DNA of 33,044 nt from Verrucomicrobiota bacterium (lineage in GTDB: Bacteria > Verrucomicrobiota > Lentisphaeria > Oligosphaerales > Oligosphaeraceae), in the NCBI GenBank assembly GCA_019136135.1, contig JAGVUR010000206.1, positions 1 through 33,044 on the forward strand, written 5' to 3'. The notes beneath the pieces are model-generated. The model saw only the letters and a list, made by a program, of their open reading frames with translations, had not been told where the DNA came from and searched no databases. Positions 15,817 through 24,968 of the stretch are shown in pieces. Numbering within the stretch: position 1 is the first letter of the stretch; every line of letters begins with the position of its first letter. The translations under genes were made by a program, and so were the position numbers.

Positions 15817-16956
15817 TTATAGTAGTGAATTCAGGAGTTGCTTGATGTCGTCGTCCAACATTGGTCTTGGATTTGCCTTCATACTTCCGCTACGGCAATT
15901 TTTGATAATATAATCGAAGTGCTCTTGTTTGAGGTTGTAGCTTTTGAATGTTTCTGGGACTTCAAGGATTTGGCAGAGTTTTTGCACTGCAGTGAGGAAG
16001 TCCTCGGGCGTATTTCCGGCTCCGATTGTTTGCGCGAGTTCTTGGTATTCCTCCTTGGTGGCGGGGAGGTTCCACTTGAGGATGTGCGGGAGGAGGATTG
16101 CGCAGGTGAGTCCATGGGTCGTGCCTAGGGCATGTCCGATTGGATGCGCGAGGCCGTGAACGGCTCCCAAGCCGCTTTGACCAAAGGCAAGGCCGCCGAT
16201 CAGGCTGCCTTCGGCAACCCTGACGCGGGTGATGTTCACGTCAGTTGTGCACGCGGATTCCAAATGCGCCATCAGGAGGACGATCGCTTCCCTGGCAAGG
16301 CCCCGGGTCAGGCGATTGGCACCCAGCGAGATGAAGGACTCGATTGCCTGGGTAAGGGCGTCAAGCCCGCTGTCGCGGCTGATCGTGAAGGAAAGGCCTT
16401 GGGTGAAATCGGGATCGACGATGGCGGCTTTCGGGACCAGGAGGGGTGAACGCAATGATTTCTTGACATTGGCATCGTGGTCGCTAAGGACGGTGTTCTT
16501 GGTGACTTCCGAGCCGGTTCCAGCGGTCGTCGGCAATGCGATGACGGGAATTGTCGCGTTGGGCATTGGCAATTTCCCGTTAAGGAAATCGGCGGTTTTT
16601 CCTTCTGCGCAGGCAAGGATTGCGGCGGATTTTGCGGCGTCCATCACGCTTCCACCACCCAATGCGACGACAAGATTGGCGTCTCCGGCACGGATTTCGG
16701 CAATGATTTGATCGACGCATTGCACGGGCGGGTCGTGCGGGACATCGGTGAACGTCTTGACGATTTTGCCTTTTAGCCCATCGATCAGCTCTTTGCCTGG
16801 TACTGTTTTAAGCACGCTTTTCGAGCAGACAGCCATGACTCTTGGCTGTTGTCCAGCGAGCAATTCGTCCACGAGCCCTGGCACTTGATTTCGGACGCCT
16901 GAGCCGAAGAGAATACGTCCTGGGAAGTTGGCTCCGTAGAGATCCAAAGCGTTCAT
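15817..16956 (-). CDS. Iron-containing (group III) alcohol dehydrogenase
   Basis: A 379-residue Fe-ADH expected to use NAD(P) and a divalent metal to oxidise an alcohol or reduce an aldehyde/ketone. Motifs are the nucleotide-binding VALGGGSVMDAAKSAA, the PTTAGTGSEVTKN block, the metal ligand Asp in DSGLDALTQAIE and the His-rich GAVHGLAHPIGHALGTTHG. Length is typical. AGGAGG lies 6 nt before the ATG and overlaps the end of batE, 8 nt away, so it is co-transcribed with the Bat genes. Substrate unknown. Confidence 0.93.
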   Translation of the reverse strand: MNALDLYGANFPGRILFGSGVRNQVPGLVDELLAGQQPRVMAVCSKSVLKTVPGKELIDGLKGKIVKTFTDVPHDPPVQCVDQIIAEIRAGDANLVVALGGGSVMDAAKSAAILACAEGKTADFLNGKLPMPNATIPVIALPTTAGTGSEVTKNTVLSDHDANVKKSLRSPLLVPKAAIVDPDFTQGLSFTISRDSGLDALTQAIESFISLGANRLTRGLAREAIVLLMAHLESACTTDVNITRVRVAEGSLIGGLAFGQSGLGAVHGLAHPIGHALGTTHGLTCAILLPHILKWNLPATKEEYQELAQTIGAGNTPEDFLTAVQKLCQILEVPETFKSYNLKQEHFDYIIKNCRSGSMKANPRPMLDDDIKQLLNSLL

Positions 16957-16964
16957 AATACCTC

Positions 16965-17771
16965 CTAGTATGTGCCTACAGTCTGTTTAGGGAGCCATCC
17001 GGTAGCCCCATTGTTGAGCTTGAATTCGTACCACTGTTCATTTTCGCCGATGATCACCAGCTCTGTGCCGGCATGCAACGGCTTCTCAAAAGATTTCTCA
17101 TAAGCTTTGTTGCCGCCTTTGTACGCATCGGCTTCCTCGACGATGACAATCCCGTTAAGCTGGTTGGCTGACTTGATGGAGATCGTCACTGAAACCGCCA
17201 TTGCCAATGTCAGAAGACCAGCAATGCCACAACACCACTTGAGCCAATCCATAGACTTGAAACGAAGGACCAGCAAAGCAATCCAAAAGCACGAAAACGA
17301 TGCCAGGAAAATGATTTCGCGCCAAAACAACGGTATATCGTAATGCATGAAAAACAAGGTTTTCAAGACGCGTTTTTGCTCTTGTTCCTCGATGTCGTCA
17401 ACTCTTCTTGACTTGGCGTATGCCAGGTTGTCGTTGAGCTTGGCGTCAAAGGGCATGAGTTTTTCGGCTTTTTTGTAATTTAATATAGCATGTCCCAGGT
17501 CGTCTTTTAGGAAGTATGCATTGGCGAGGTTGTAGAAGAGCTTGTAGTTTTGGTATGATTTGTCGCTGGCGAGTCTTTCGTATCTGACGAGGGCCTTCTC
17601 CCACTGAATGTGGGCTTCTGGCGTATTTCCTTCCTCAAAGAGTTCGAGTCCCTCATTGAAAGCAGTGTCTGCCTCCTTGAGCAGGCGTTCCCGTTCGGCA
17701 TGTGTGATCTCCTGCGCGTTGATATTCAGGATTGCGAGGACTAGCAAGATTAGGAAGTATTTATAGTTCAT
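16965..17771 (-). CDS. batE: BatE-like TPR and SH3-domain membrane protein
   Basis: A 268-residue protein. An N-terminal signal (residues 1-20) is followed by TPR repeats (about 30-115: AHIQWEKALVRYERL, KLFYNLANAYFLKDDLGHAILNYKKAEKLMP). Two membrane segments sit near 145-200, and a C-terminal bacterial SH3 domain ends with GATGWLPKQTV. This TPR-TM-SH3 order is typical of BatE. Its ATGA overlaps the batD stop by 4 nt. The role of Bat proteins, envelope stress or aerotolerance, is known only by association. Confidence 0.85.
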   Translation of the reverse strand: MNYKYFLILLVLAILNINAQEITHAERERLLKEADTAFNEGLELFEEGNTPEAHIQWEKALVRYERLASDKSYQNYKLFYNLANAYFLKDDLGHAILNYKKAEKLMPFDAKLNDNLAYAKSRRVDDIEEQEQKRVLKTLFFMHYDIPLFWREIIFLASFSCFWIALLVLRFKSMDWLKWCCGIAGLLTLAMAVSVTISIKSANQLNGIVIVEEADAYKGGNKAYEKSFEKPLHAGTELVIIGENEQWYEFKLNNGATGWLPKQTVGTY

Positions 17772-19636
17772 TTGAGCAGGTTCTCCAGGTTGGCTACGAT
17801 GCTTTCGGCTTGCTTTTTGGCGTCATCGAGATCGATGGACGCTTTTCCGGCGTATCTGCTTGCCTCGCATTCGTTGAAGAGATTTTTGAGATTTTGCCAC
17901 GTGTCTTGGTCAATGTGTGCTTGTTGGAGTGGTTCGTCCACGTCGCCGAAGGTCAGGGCTTCGGGATTCCTTCCCAACTTGTCACCGAGGAATTGCCTGA
18001 TTGCGTTGAGAACATCGTCCAGGCTTTTCGATCGCTTGAGGCTTCTGAGGCAGATTCCTTTGGCCCGTCTCCTTGTTTTGGCTACGGGATCTGCCAATGT
18101 CCGTAGGTATGCGATTGCGCAGACGAGGGCGTACAGCAACGGACAGGTGACCAGGATGGCGATGCCGAGAGGCGATCGAATTAGTTTGCCGTTGGTCGTC
18201 TGTTGGTTGACCAATAATTCTTCCACGCTGTAGTTGTTGGCTAAGCCCCCTTGACGCTGCTTGACTTGCGAGGTCATCGCCTGGGCAGGGGCATTGTCTA
18301 ACTGAAGCCCTTCCGCATCCTGGGCCGTGATGGTTTTGGAAGGCTGGACCTTGATGGGTATCGCCTCGCTGGATGCCGTCTTGTAGCTGCCTGATTGGGA
18401 ATCAAAGTAGCTGATCTCGATAGGTGGAATCGCCGTAATGTTGGAATTCTTTGCCCTCAGAATTCGGTTGAAGACTTTTTTATTGCCTGTGATCACGCCT
18501 GGCTCATCGTCGCTTCCGATTTTGAATTGTCTTTGCAATATTTGTTGATTAGCCAGATTTGGGAGTCTGATATGCTCCAGATATTCAGGTCCTTGCAGGG
18601 TGATCTTGAGTTGGATTGGATCTCCGACGCTGACCTCGAGGGGATCGGCTTGGCAGGAAACTGTGCACTTCCCAACGATTCCGCTGAAGGATTTGGGTTT
18701 GCCTTGCTCGGGGAGCTCTCGGATTTCAAGGGAAGTCTCATTGGATTGCACGCTGATTCGGCGTGTCGGAACAGAGCGTCCAAAGAAGAAATCGTCGTCG
18801 AAGAGGCCGCCTCGCCGCTGTCTTTGTGCATTGGCGCGCTCGTCTGTGACGTTGCAGATGACGACTGCCGGCGGGACTGGGATTGTCCCGGAGCGCTTGG
18901 CGATGGCAGGGCGCGAAAATTCGATGATGATTCGTCCGCCGGCTCCCTGGCGACGCTTGCCGATGAAGCGATTCCCGTTGGCTACTGGAATCTCAATGTA
19001 TTCGTTGAGACGGGAACGGTCAATCTGAGGCTCGACCTCAGGAAAATGCAACGAATCGGATTCCAAAATCGGGAGGCTGAACTGGAATGAACGTATGTCA
19101 CGGCCGACTTCCCAGCGCCAGGTAATCGTGATGGCTTCCCCGACGAAGCAATGCTCGCTGGAAAGCGTTGTGGTCAGCTTTAGGTCGTCAAGTTTTTCTG
19201 GCGGGAGCACACGAATGGGGACTTGCTGGGTTTGGTAGGTTTTTCCGTTGGTGGTAACCTGTAGTGCTGGCAACATGAGCGTGCCGACTCGCTTTGGAGT
19301 AATTTGGTATTGGAACGTAGTCGTAACGGTATGGCTTTCGGTGCGCTTTCCGTTGATGATGCTGATGGACGATCTGGTGCTGTTCTGGGGTGGAAGCGGG
19401 ACAACCGTGAAATCGTTGGTGTTGGGAAAGACTGGGGCAGGCTGGCTGCTTTGCTGATCCTTCTCGTTTTGAACCTGTACCTGGAAGGTTATCGTTTCGC
19501 CAAGAAAGACTTCCTGGCTCTCGATGGCAAGACGATAGGGCTGTGCTTGCTGCTGACCACTGCGGACTCCAAATTGACCGTGGACAGCCAAGGCAACTAT
19601 GGTTAGGATGACGAATAACTTGTGCATATAATCCAT
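17768..19636 (-). CDS. batD: BatD oxygen-tolerance family protein
   Basis: A 622-residue protein with a signal peptide (about residues 4-20), a large extracytoplasmic beta-rich region with BatD-type Ig-like repeats (FLGETITFQVQVQNEKD; CFVGEAITITWRW; SVGDPIQLKITLQG), one membrane helix near residues 490-515 and a cytoplasmic C-terminal helical region. Two start codons are possible (19636 and 19627); neither has a clear ribosome-binding site. It lies 21 nt after the batB/C gene and overlaps batE by 4 nt. Confidence 0.88.
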   Translation of the reverse strand: MDYMHKLFVILTIVALAVHGQFGVRSGQQQAQPYRLAIESQEVFLGETITFQVQVQNEKDQQSSQPAPVFPNTNDFTVVPLPPQNSTRSSISIINGKRTESHTVTTTFQYQITPKRVGTLMLPALQVTTNGKTYQTQQVPIRVLPPEKLDDLKLTTTLSSEHCFVGEAITITWRWEVGRDIRSFQFSLPILESDSLHFPEVEPQIDRSRLNEYIEIPVANGNRFIGKRRQGAGGRIIIEFSRPAIAKRSGTIPVPPAVVICNVTDERANAQRQRRGGLFDDDFFFGRSVPTRRISVQSNETSLEIRELPEQGKPKSFSGIVGKCTVSCQADPLEVSVGDPIQLKITLQGPEYLEHIRLPNLANQQILQRQFKIGSDDEPGVITGNKKVFNRILRAKNSNITAIPPIEISYFDSQSGSYKTASSEAIPIKVQPSKTITAQDAEGLQLDNAPAQAMTSQVKQRQGGLANNYSVEELLVNQQTTNGKLIRSPLGIAILVTCPLLYALVCAIAYLRTLADPVAKTRRRAKGICLRSLKRSKSLDDVLNAIRQFLGDKLGRNPEALTFGDVDEPLQQAHIDQDTWQNLKNLFNECEASRYAGKASIDLDDAKKQAESIVANLENLLK

Positions 19637-19657
19637 AATAGTCGATTGATGATAGGT

Positions 19658-21526
19658 TTACCAGTCACGCTCAACGGGAGCGCCGCCTTGTTGACGACGT
19701 AGTTGCCGATGGCGTTGATTTTCCTTTTCCCGATCCAATATCCCGCGTATCTCCCTTTCGAGTTCTTTTTCTTGCTTTTCCTCGGATCCCTCCTCGGATG
19801 GCTGGGGGGCTTGCTGCTCTTGCTCTTCCTGCTCTCCTTCCTGCTGTTGCTCCTCTTGCTTTTGCTCTTCCTGCTTTTGCTCTTCCTGTTTTTCTTGTTC
19901 GCCTTCTTGCTGTTGCTGCTCTTCCTCCCCCTGGTTCTGCTGCTGTTGTTCTTGCTTTTGCTGCTCTCCTTCCTTTTTCTCCTGCTTGTCTTCCTGGTTC
20001 TGTTGCTGTTGTTGCTTCTGCTGTTCTTCTTTGGCTTTTTGGAGGAGTTTCTTGAGTTTCAGGCGTGCTTTATCCAGGTTGTTCCGGGCTGTTTCGAGCT
20101 TTGGGTTTCGTTCGTTGGCTTCACGATAGAATTGGATTGACTTGGTGCAGGCTTCGATGGCTTTCTGCAGATCTTGTCCCGATTCCTGACGCAACGCCTC
20201 TGCAAACCAGGAGTTGCCCAAGGCGAGTTTGCAGAGAGCCTCGAATCCGGAGCCTTCAGTGCGACCGGATTCGCAAGCTTGGTGGAAGGCATTCCGCGCG
20301 GCTTCCAAGTTACGCAGACGGTAGTGCGCCAGCCCTTCGTTGTAGTGAATCTTGGCGGGCTTGGAGGATTTTTCCCTGGCTTCGCCATATGCTTCCAGCG
20401 CCCCGGCATAGTCCTCTTGCTTCATCCGCTGATTGCCCAGCTCATTGAGCTCGTAAGCACCTTGGGACCACACAGGAAGCGAAACAAGCAGAAGCAAAGC
20501 AGAAGCCCTGGATACACGCTTCCGATCGCCCAGCAAACTCTCAAGGACTAGAAAAATCAACGCAAAGGCCAGGAATATCTGGTATTTTTCCTCGTAAAGT
20601 TCGACGGATTGCGCCTCAAGATCGCGCTTTTCCTCGCTGGCGATCAGGTTGAGGTACACGTTTCCAAGGTCGAAGTTGCCAGTGGAAACGGGAAGATACC
20701 TACCGCCTGGGGTTTCGGCGACCATTTTCCGCAGCGTATCGCTATCCAGCCTGGATCTGACGACCTCGCCCTTGTACTTGAGAATCTTATACTGCCCATT
20801 TTCGTTGGGGGTTAGGATACTCGTGCCGGTTGCCTCGTCGCCCAACCCAACGGCGATGAGTCGAACGCCACGCTCTCCAAGCTTTTTGGCTGCTTCGACC
20901 GGGAAACTCCCCTGGTCTTCGCCATCGGTGATCAGGATGACGTCCTTGAACTGACGATCCTGATCATCAAAAGCATCATTGAGCACGGTCCTGAGCGCGT
21001 CGCCAATCATGGTTCCCCCTCTGGAAACACTGTTGATATCGACATCGTCAAGCATCATTCTAAAAAATCCGTAATCCAATGTCAGCGGGCATTTTACGAC
21101 AGCATTTCCAGCGAAGGCGACAAGTGCCGCGCGATCACCTTCCATAATGTCAAGGCAGTCCTGGATGGCGATTTTGGCGCGTTCGAGTCGAGACGGCTTC
21201 AAGTCGTCCGCCAGCATGCTTTTTGAGACATCGAGGACGAAGACGACGTCACGTCCCTTGCGGTTGATTTCCCGGCGCGTTGGATTCCAGGAAGGCCTGG
21301 CTAGAGCGATGATGATCAGGGCGACCGCGAGGAGGATCAGGATTTTTTTCCAATGCCTAGCAGTTTTGTTGACGGACTGGAGCAGCTTGATCTGGATGTC
21401 AGGAAGCACGGAAAGGCGTGCGATCAGGGTTCGGCGGCGCTGTGCGTCGAAAATAAACAAAGCGACCAGCAGTGGAAGGATCCACAGCAGGTTCAACATG
21501 GGAAGACTATGCCAGATTCCTTTCAT
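19658..21526 (-). CDS. BatB/BatC fusion: VWA domain, TPR and Q/E/K-rich tail
   Basis: A 622-residue membrane protein. Two N-terminal helices (residues about 10-26 and 60-76) precede a von Willebrand A domain with an intact MIDAS start DVSKS (99-103) and ITDGED. A further helix lies near 315-335, then a signal-like segment and TPR repeats about 355-500 (LNELGNQRMKQEDYAGALEAYGEA). Residues 500 to about 580 are almost wholly Gln, Glu and Lys, and the C-terminus is charged. BatB and BatC are usually separate genes, so this is a fusion. The start overlaps the batA stop as TAATG, with GGAGG just upstream. Confidence 0.9.
   Translation of the reverse strand: MKGIWHSLPMLNLLWILPLLVALFIFDAQRRRTLIARLSVLPDIQIKLLQSVNKTARHWKKILILLAVALIIIALARPSWNPTRREINRKGRDVVFVLDVSKSMLADDLKPSRLERAKIAIQDCLDIMEGDRAALVAFAGNAVVKCPLTLDYGFFRMMLDDVDINSVSRGGTMIGDALRTVLNDAFDDQDRQFKDVILITDGEDQGSFPVEAAKKLGERGVRLIAVGLGDEATGTSILTPNENGQYKILKYKGEVVRSRLDSDTLRKMVAETPGGRYLPVSTGNFDLGNVYLNLIASEEKRDLEAQSVELYEEKYQIFLAFALIFLVLESLLGDRKRVSRASALLLLVSLPVWSQGAYELNELGNQRMKQEDYAGALEAYGEAREKSSKPAKIHYNEGLAHYRLRNLEAARNAFHQACESGRTEGSGFEALCKLALGNSWFAEALRQESGQDLQKAIEACTKSIQFYREANERNPKLETARNNLDKARLKLKKLLQKAKEEQQKQQQQQNQEDKQEKKEGEQQKQEQQQQNQGEEEQQQQEGEQEKQEEQKQEEQKQEEQQQEGEQEEQEQQAPQPSEEGSEEKQEKELEREIRGILDREKENQRHRQLRRQQGGAPVERDW
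19787..20029 (-). repeat. Low-complexity CAG/GAG/CAA-rich tract inside batB/C
   Basis: About 80 codons of nearly pure Gln/Glu/Lys arranged as degenerate EEQKQ-like units. The opposite strand therefore reads as a long leucine-rich open frame, which is an artefact. Such tracts change length easily by slippage. Confidence 0.85.
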
Positions 21527-22590
21527 TATGGGAGCCTCCTAAACAGGGTTGCCTCAAGCAGCAAGCGGATGAGTATGCAGGCAAGACCCGCCAAGGCAAA
21601 GGGTTGGAATAACTCCTTGTAGTCAACAAAGCGAACGCTTTCAACCTGCGATCGTTCCATCTCGTCGATGTCGGCGTAGATCTCAAGCAATTCCTGGGCT
21701 GATGCGGCTTTCCTGAAGGAGCCGCCGGTCTCGCGAGCCAATTCCTCCAACTCGGATGTGTTGACCGCCTGTTGCCTGACCGGCATTCGACGCTTGCCGA
21801 AAGGCGTGTCGATAACCATCATCCCAGAACCGCCAAGCGCAATCACATGGACGCGAACACCGCAGGATTTCGCCAGCGGTATGACGGAAGCGACCGTGCG
21901 ACCTACGTTGGTTTCGCCGTCTGTGAGCAGGATTGCAACCTTACTCTTGATCCGATAGGTGTCGGAAATGTTTTTCTTCAGTTGTTTTGCGAGTGTTTCG
22001 TCTGCTGTATGCAATCTGGCGATGGCGAGCGCCAAGGCGTCACCGATCGCGGTTCCGTCCTCGCTTTGTTCCTGGACCAGATTGACTGTATCTAGGAATG
22101 GCTGCAGGATTCCGTGGCTGAGGGTAAGCGGGCAGGTGGTGTCGGCATATCGTGCGAAAACGATCATGCCGATCAGGTCGTTGGGTCGTCCCTTGAGCTG
22201 CCTGCCATCGCCAAAGACGAATCGCCTGAAGATTTCCTTGACCACATCGAATCTGGTTTGCGTCTGCCCTTCGAAATCGAGTTCCTGCGCCATTGATCCT
22301 GACCGGTCAAGGATCATTTCGATGGCGATGCCCTCCGAAACATCATGGATGCGTTCGCGCCCAGCTTGCGGACGCGCCAGGGCAATGACCAGCAACAGCA
22401 AGCCCAGGTCGCCGAGTGCAACGGGAATCCAGGAGATGCGCTGCCTTAAGGAACGACCGGCTTTTTGGGCGTGGGCGACGGTTGAGAAGCGCAATCCGGC
22501 GCGCTGGCGTCGTCGGTACCATCGCCAAATCCAGAGTGCGGCCGGTATGAGGAGTGCCAGTAGGCACCATGGGCTTTCGAAGCGTATCAT
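21526..22590 (-). CDS. batA: BatA: VWA-domain membrane protein
   Basis: A 354-residue protein with two N-terminal helices (about 8-22 and 55-72), a von Willebrand A domain with MIDAS DRSGS (95-99) and LLTDGETNVG, and a C-terminal helix (about 325-345). This is the standard BatA layout. It overlaps the upstream lipoprotein gene by 4 nt and the downstream batB/C gene by 1 nt, which indicates translational coupling and probably complex formation. Function follows the Bat/MoxR family and has not been shown for this protein. Confidence 0.92.
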   Translation of the reverse strand: MIRFESPWCLLALLIPAALWIWRWYRRRQRAGLRFSTVAHAQKAGRSLRQRISWIPVALGDLGLLLLVIALARPQAGRERIHDVSEGIAIEMILDRSGSMAQELDFEGQTQTRFDVVKEIFRRFVFGDGRQLKGRPNDLIGMIVFARYADTTCPLTLSHGILQPFLDTVNLVQEQSEDGTAIGDALALAIARLHTADETLAKQLKKNISDTYRIKSKVAILLTDGETNVGRTVASVIPLAKSCGVRVHVIALGGSGMMVIDTPFGKRRMPVRQQAVNTSELEELARETGGSFRKAASAQELLEIYADIDEMERSQVESVRFVDYKELFQPFALAGLACILIRLLLEATLFRRLP

Positions 22591-23615
22591 TGGGAACTAT
22601 TCGGTTTCGGGGTGGTTTCGAGAATGAAGTCTCTGCAGGAATCGAAGGTGGCCTGGATTTCGGCGTTATCAGGTTGATGACGGGCGAATTTGACCAGGTC
22701 GCAATGGGTTAGGAATTCTTGTAGCAGTGACTTGTGGTCTTGTGAGAGCTTGGAGTTGTCGTTTCTGAGATCCTCTAGGAATTCCTGAGTTGTTCGCTCA
22801 GGCGCTTTGAAGTTGAATTGGGCTTCCAGGTATTCTCGTAGGATATCCGAAATCCTGATGTAGAAGAGCTTGGTGTTGCCTGCTTCAATCAGGTTGTCGT
22901 CAACGAGTCTTTGCAGTGCCTCGAGTGCAGCTTCATGCGGTGGGATTCGGATCATGTCGTCCTGGGATCTTTTGTGCAGTTTCTTCCAGATCAAGATTGC
23001 CGCGATGGCGATGAGTGCGATTACAGCGAGTCCTATCCAGGCGGATTTGGGGGGCTGGATCCTTTCGAGCTGGAGAGGTTCTGCATCAGTGATGTCATCG
23101 ACCTTGAGGTTGTCCCAGATCTCTGGAGGCGGAAGTTCGACTTGGATGGATTGTGGCTCCGTAGAAAGTTCGTGTTCGCCATCCTTGCTTCCACCAGCGA
23201 TATGCCCGATGAATTTGACTGTTAGGGCAGGAATGACATAATTGTCGGCAATGAGCGGTTCAAGTACGTATTCTAGTCCTGTGACGATGGCTCCCCGTTC
23301 GGTCAGATGCTTTTCGAGGGCGTGGAAATTCACGATGAGAAACTGTTCGGTCCCCTTCCCCAATTCTGGAAGCTGGGCCTCAATCCCCTCGGGACATTCG
23401 GCCTCAAGCCTGAGAGTCAGATGACCTGACAAGTCCAACACCGTCTTGTCAAGCTGCAATCTTATCGACAAGGGACCGCGGTCCCATTGCTTCGAAAACG
23501 GCTTGCCGTCCTTTTCCGCAACATCAGTTGGCGAGGTAGAGCGGCCGCAACCAGCTAGAAGCAGCAAGCAAATGAGTGTAGGATAGAGAAAAACTCGGAA
23601 TCGCATAGCGAACAT
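22587..23615 (-). CDS. Lipoprotein with DUF4381-like C-terminus (Bat operon)
   Basis: A 342-residue protein with lipobox LLLLAGC near residues 17-23, a beta-rich extracytoplasmic region (about 45-185) resembling half a BatD, one membrane helix (about 192-210: WIGLAVIALIAIAAILIW), and a cytoplasmic helical tail with KLFYIRISDILREYLEAQF, the pattern seen in DUF4381 proteins of MoxR operons. Lipidation plus a later membrane helix is a little odd. It begins 3 nt after the PPIase stop; starts at 23615 and 23606 are both possible. Confidence 0.75.
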   Translation of the reverse strand: MFAMRFRVFLYPTLICLLLLAGCGRSTSPTDVAEKDGKPFSKQWDRGPLSIRLQLDKTVLDLSGHLTLRLEAECPEGIEAQLPELGKGTEQFLIVNFHALEKHLTERGAIVTGLEYVLEPLIADNYVIPALTVKFIGHIAGGSKDGEHELSTEPQSIQVELPPPEIWDNLKVDDITDAEPLQLERIQPPKSAWIGLAVIALIAIAAILIWKKLHKRSQDDMIRIPPHEAALEALQRLVDDNLIEAGNTKLFYIRISDILREYLEAQFNFKAPERTTQEFLEDLRNDNSKLSQDHKSLLQEFLTHCDLVKFARHQPDNAEIQATFDSCRDFILETTPKPNSSQ

Positions 23616-23618
23616 GAC

Positions 23619-24956
23619 TTATTGCTGAGACGGGGTGTGCAACACCACGCGGTACTTGTCAAACAATTCCCTGAATAACATCGATTGAATTTCCATTCTT
23701 TTTTCCTGAAGCATCTTCTGATGTGCCTCGCGCTTCGTGGAATCGTCAAAGGGCTTGATCGACCTTTCGCGTTTATCGATGACTTTCACAACATGGAAGC
23801 CCTTGTCTGATTTCAGCACCTTGGGCACGACAGCATCCTTGGACAGATCCTTGGCGGCGTCAACGAGCGTTTGTTGCCAGCCGCTAGCCTGTTGTGGCTC
23901 CAGCCATTGATCGATCGTTCCTGCTTGGCTTGCGGTCGACTTGTCGTCAGATTTCGCCTTGGCAAGTTCTGCGAAGTCTTTTCCTGCGGTGACCTCAGCG
24001 AGTATTTCGTTGGCTTGTTTTTCGTCCTTCACATGGATGTGGGCCAGCTTGACAGCTTCTGGGATGGCGAAAGCCTCTTGATTTCCTGCGTAGTAGTTTT
24101 TTAGGTCGCTATCCGTGATTTGAATTGCGGCGAACTTTTGTCTCATCAGCGTTGAAGCAAGAATCATTCGCTCGGCTTCCATCAATTCTTTTCTGACGGC
24201 ATCCGATTCATGCAGTTTCAATTGCCTTGCTTCTCGCACCAGGAGTTCAGTTGTGATGAATTCCTGCAGGAAACGTTGCCTGTTTTCAGGCGAAGTCATT
24301 TGCTTTAGTACCGCTTCCCTGTGTTTTTTCTGGTTTTCATCTAAGAGATTTCCGGATTGACCGCTCAATTGACGGTCAACCATTGCCTCCAACATCGAAT
24401 CAATCTCGTTCTTGGTGATTTTCCATGGACCGATTTCGGCGAGCACATCGTCGCTTGGCGCACCGTTTATGCTTGTCCTCTTTGCCAGGCTTTCGTTTGC
24501 GCCGACGAATTTTCCGATTGTCCTGAGGCACTCGTCAATTCGCCTCGTGATATCGTCGTCGAGGTCATCGAGTTTTGCTGTTTTAGAAGAGTTAATGTAT
24601 TCGAGCACTGCGTTTTCGTAGTCGCCTGCCTGCTGTCTGATTGTTCCGATACGGAACAGGATTCGTGCTTGCTCTTCGTTGTCAAGCGGTGTTTTATCCA
24701 GGAATTCGTGCCAAGCGTTGGCCGATGCGTTGAACAACCCGATTCGTTCCAGATGTTGTGCGGTTTCTCGTCCCTTGGCTGAATCGTACGGCTTTTGGTT
24801 CAAGGTTGCGATTGGTTTCCTGGTGTTGAGGCTAATGAGGATTCCGAGCAGGAGGACGAGTTCCAGGACAGCAAAGACGCCGATTGCCTTCAGCAGGCGG
24901 CTTGAGGATTGTCCACCGGTTTGCGGTTTTGGAATATTGAAGTTGAGTTCGGGCAT
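23619..24956 (-). CDS. Membrane-anchored parvulin-type peptidyl-prolyl isomerase with TPR
   Basis: A 445-residue protein. A proline-rich cytoplasmic N-terminus is followed by one helix (about 22-44), a TPR-like segment (about 65-150: AWHEFLDKTPLDNEEQARILFRIG), a SurA/PpiD-like chaperone region (about 180-300) and a parvulin domain (about 303-400: AHIHVKDEKQANEILAEV, GTIDQWL, KGFHVVKVIDKRE). It should catalyse prolyl isomerisation or chaperone proteins outside the cytoplasm. It starts 12 nt after the DUF58 gene with AGGGAG upstream. A PPIase here is not part of the core Bat set. Confidence 0.87.
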   Translation of the reverse strand: MPELNFNIPKPQTGGQSSSRLLKAIGVFAVLELVLLLGILISLNTRKPIATLNQKPYDSAKGRETAQHLERIGLFNASANAWHEFLDKTPLDNEEQARILFRIGTIRQQAGDYENAVLEYINSSKTAKLDDLDDDITRRIDECLRTIGKFVGANESLAKRTSINGAPSDDVLAEIGPWKITKNEIDSMLEAMVDRQLSGQSGNLLDENQKKHREAVLKQMTSPENRQRFLQEFITTELLVREARQLKLHESDAVRKELMEAERMILASTLMRQKFAAIQITDSDLKNYYAGNQEAFAIPEAVKLAHIHVKDEKQANEILAEVTAGKDFAELAKAKSDDKSTASQAGTIDQWLEPQQASGWQQTLVDAAKDLSKDAVVPKVLKSDKGFHVVKVIDKRERSIKPFDDSTKREAHQKMLQEKRMEIQSMLFRELFDKYRVVLHTPSQQ

Positions 24957-24968
24957 GTGTCTGTCTCC

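Noticed and set aside
19703..20140. Long leucine-rich open frame on the plus strand
   Set aside because: Mirror image of the Gln/Glu/Lys tract of the batB/C gene; a codon-composition artefact.
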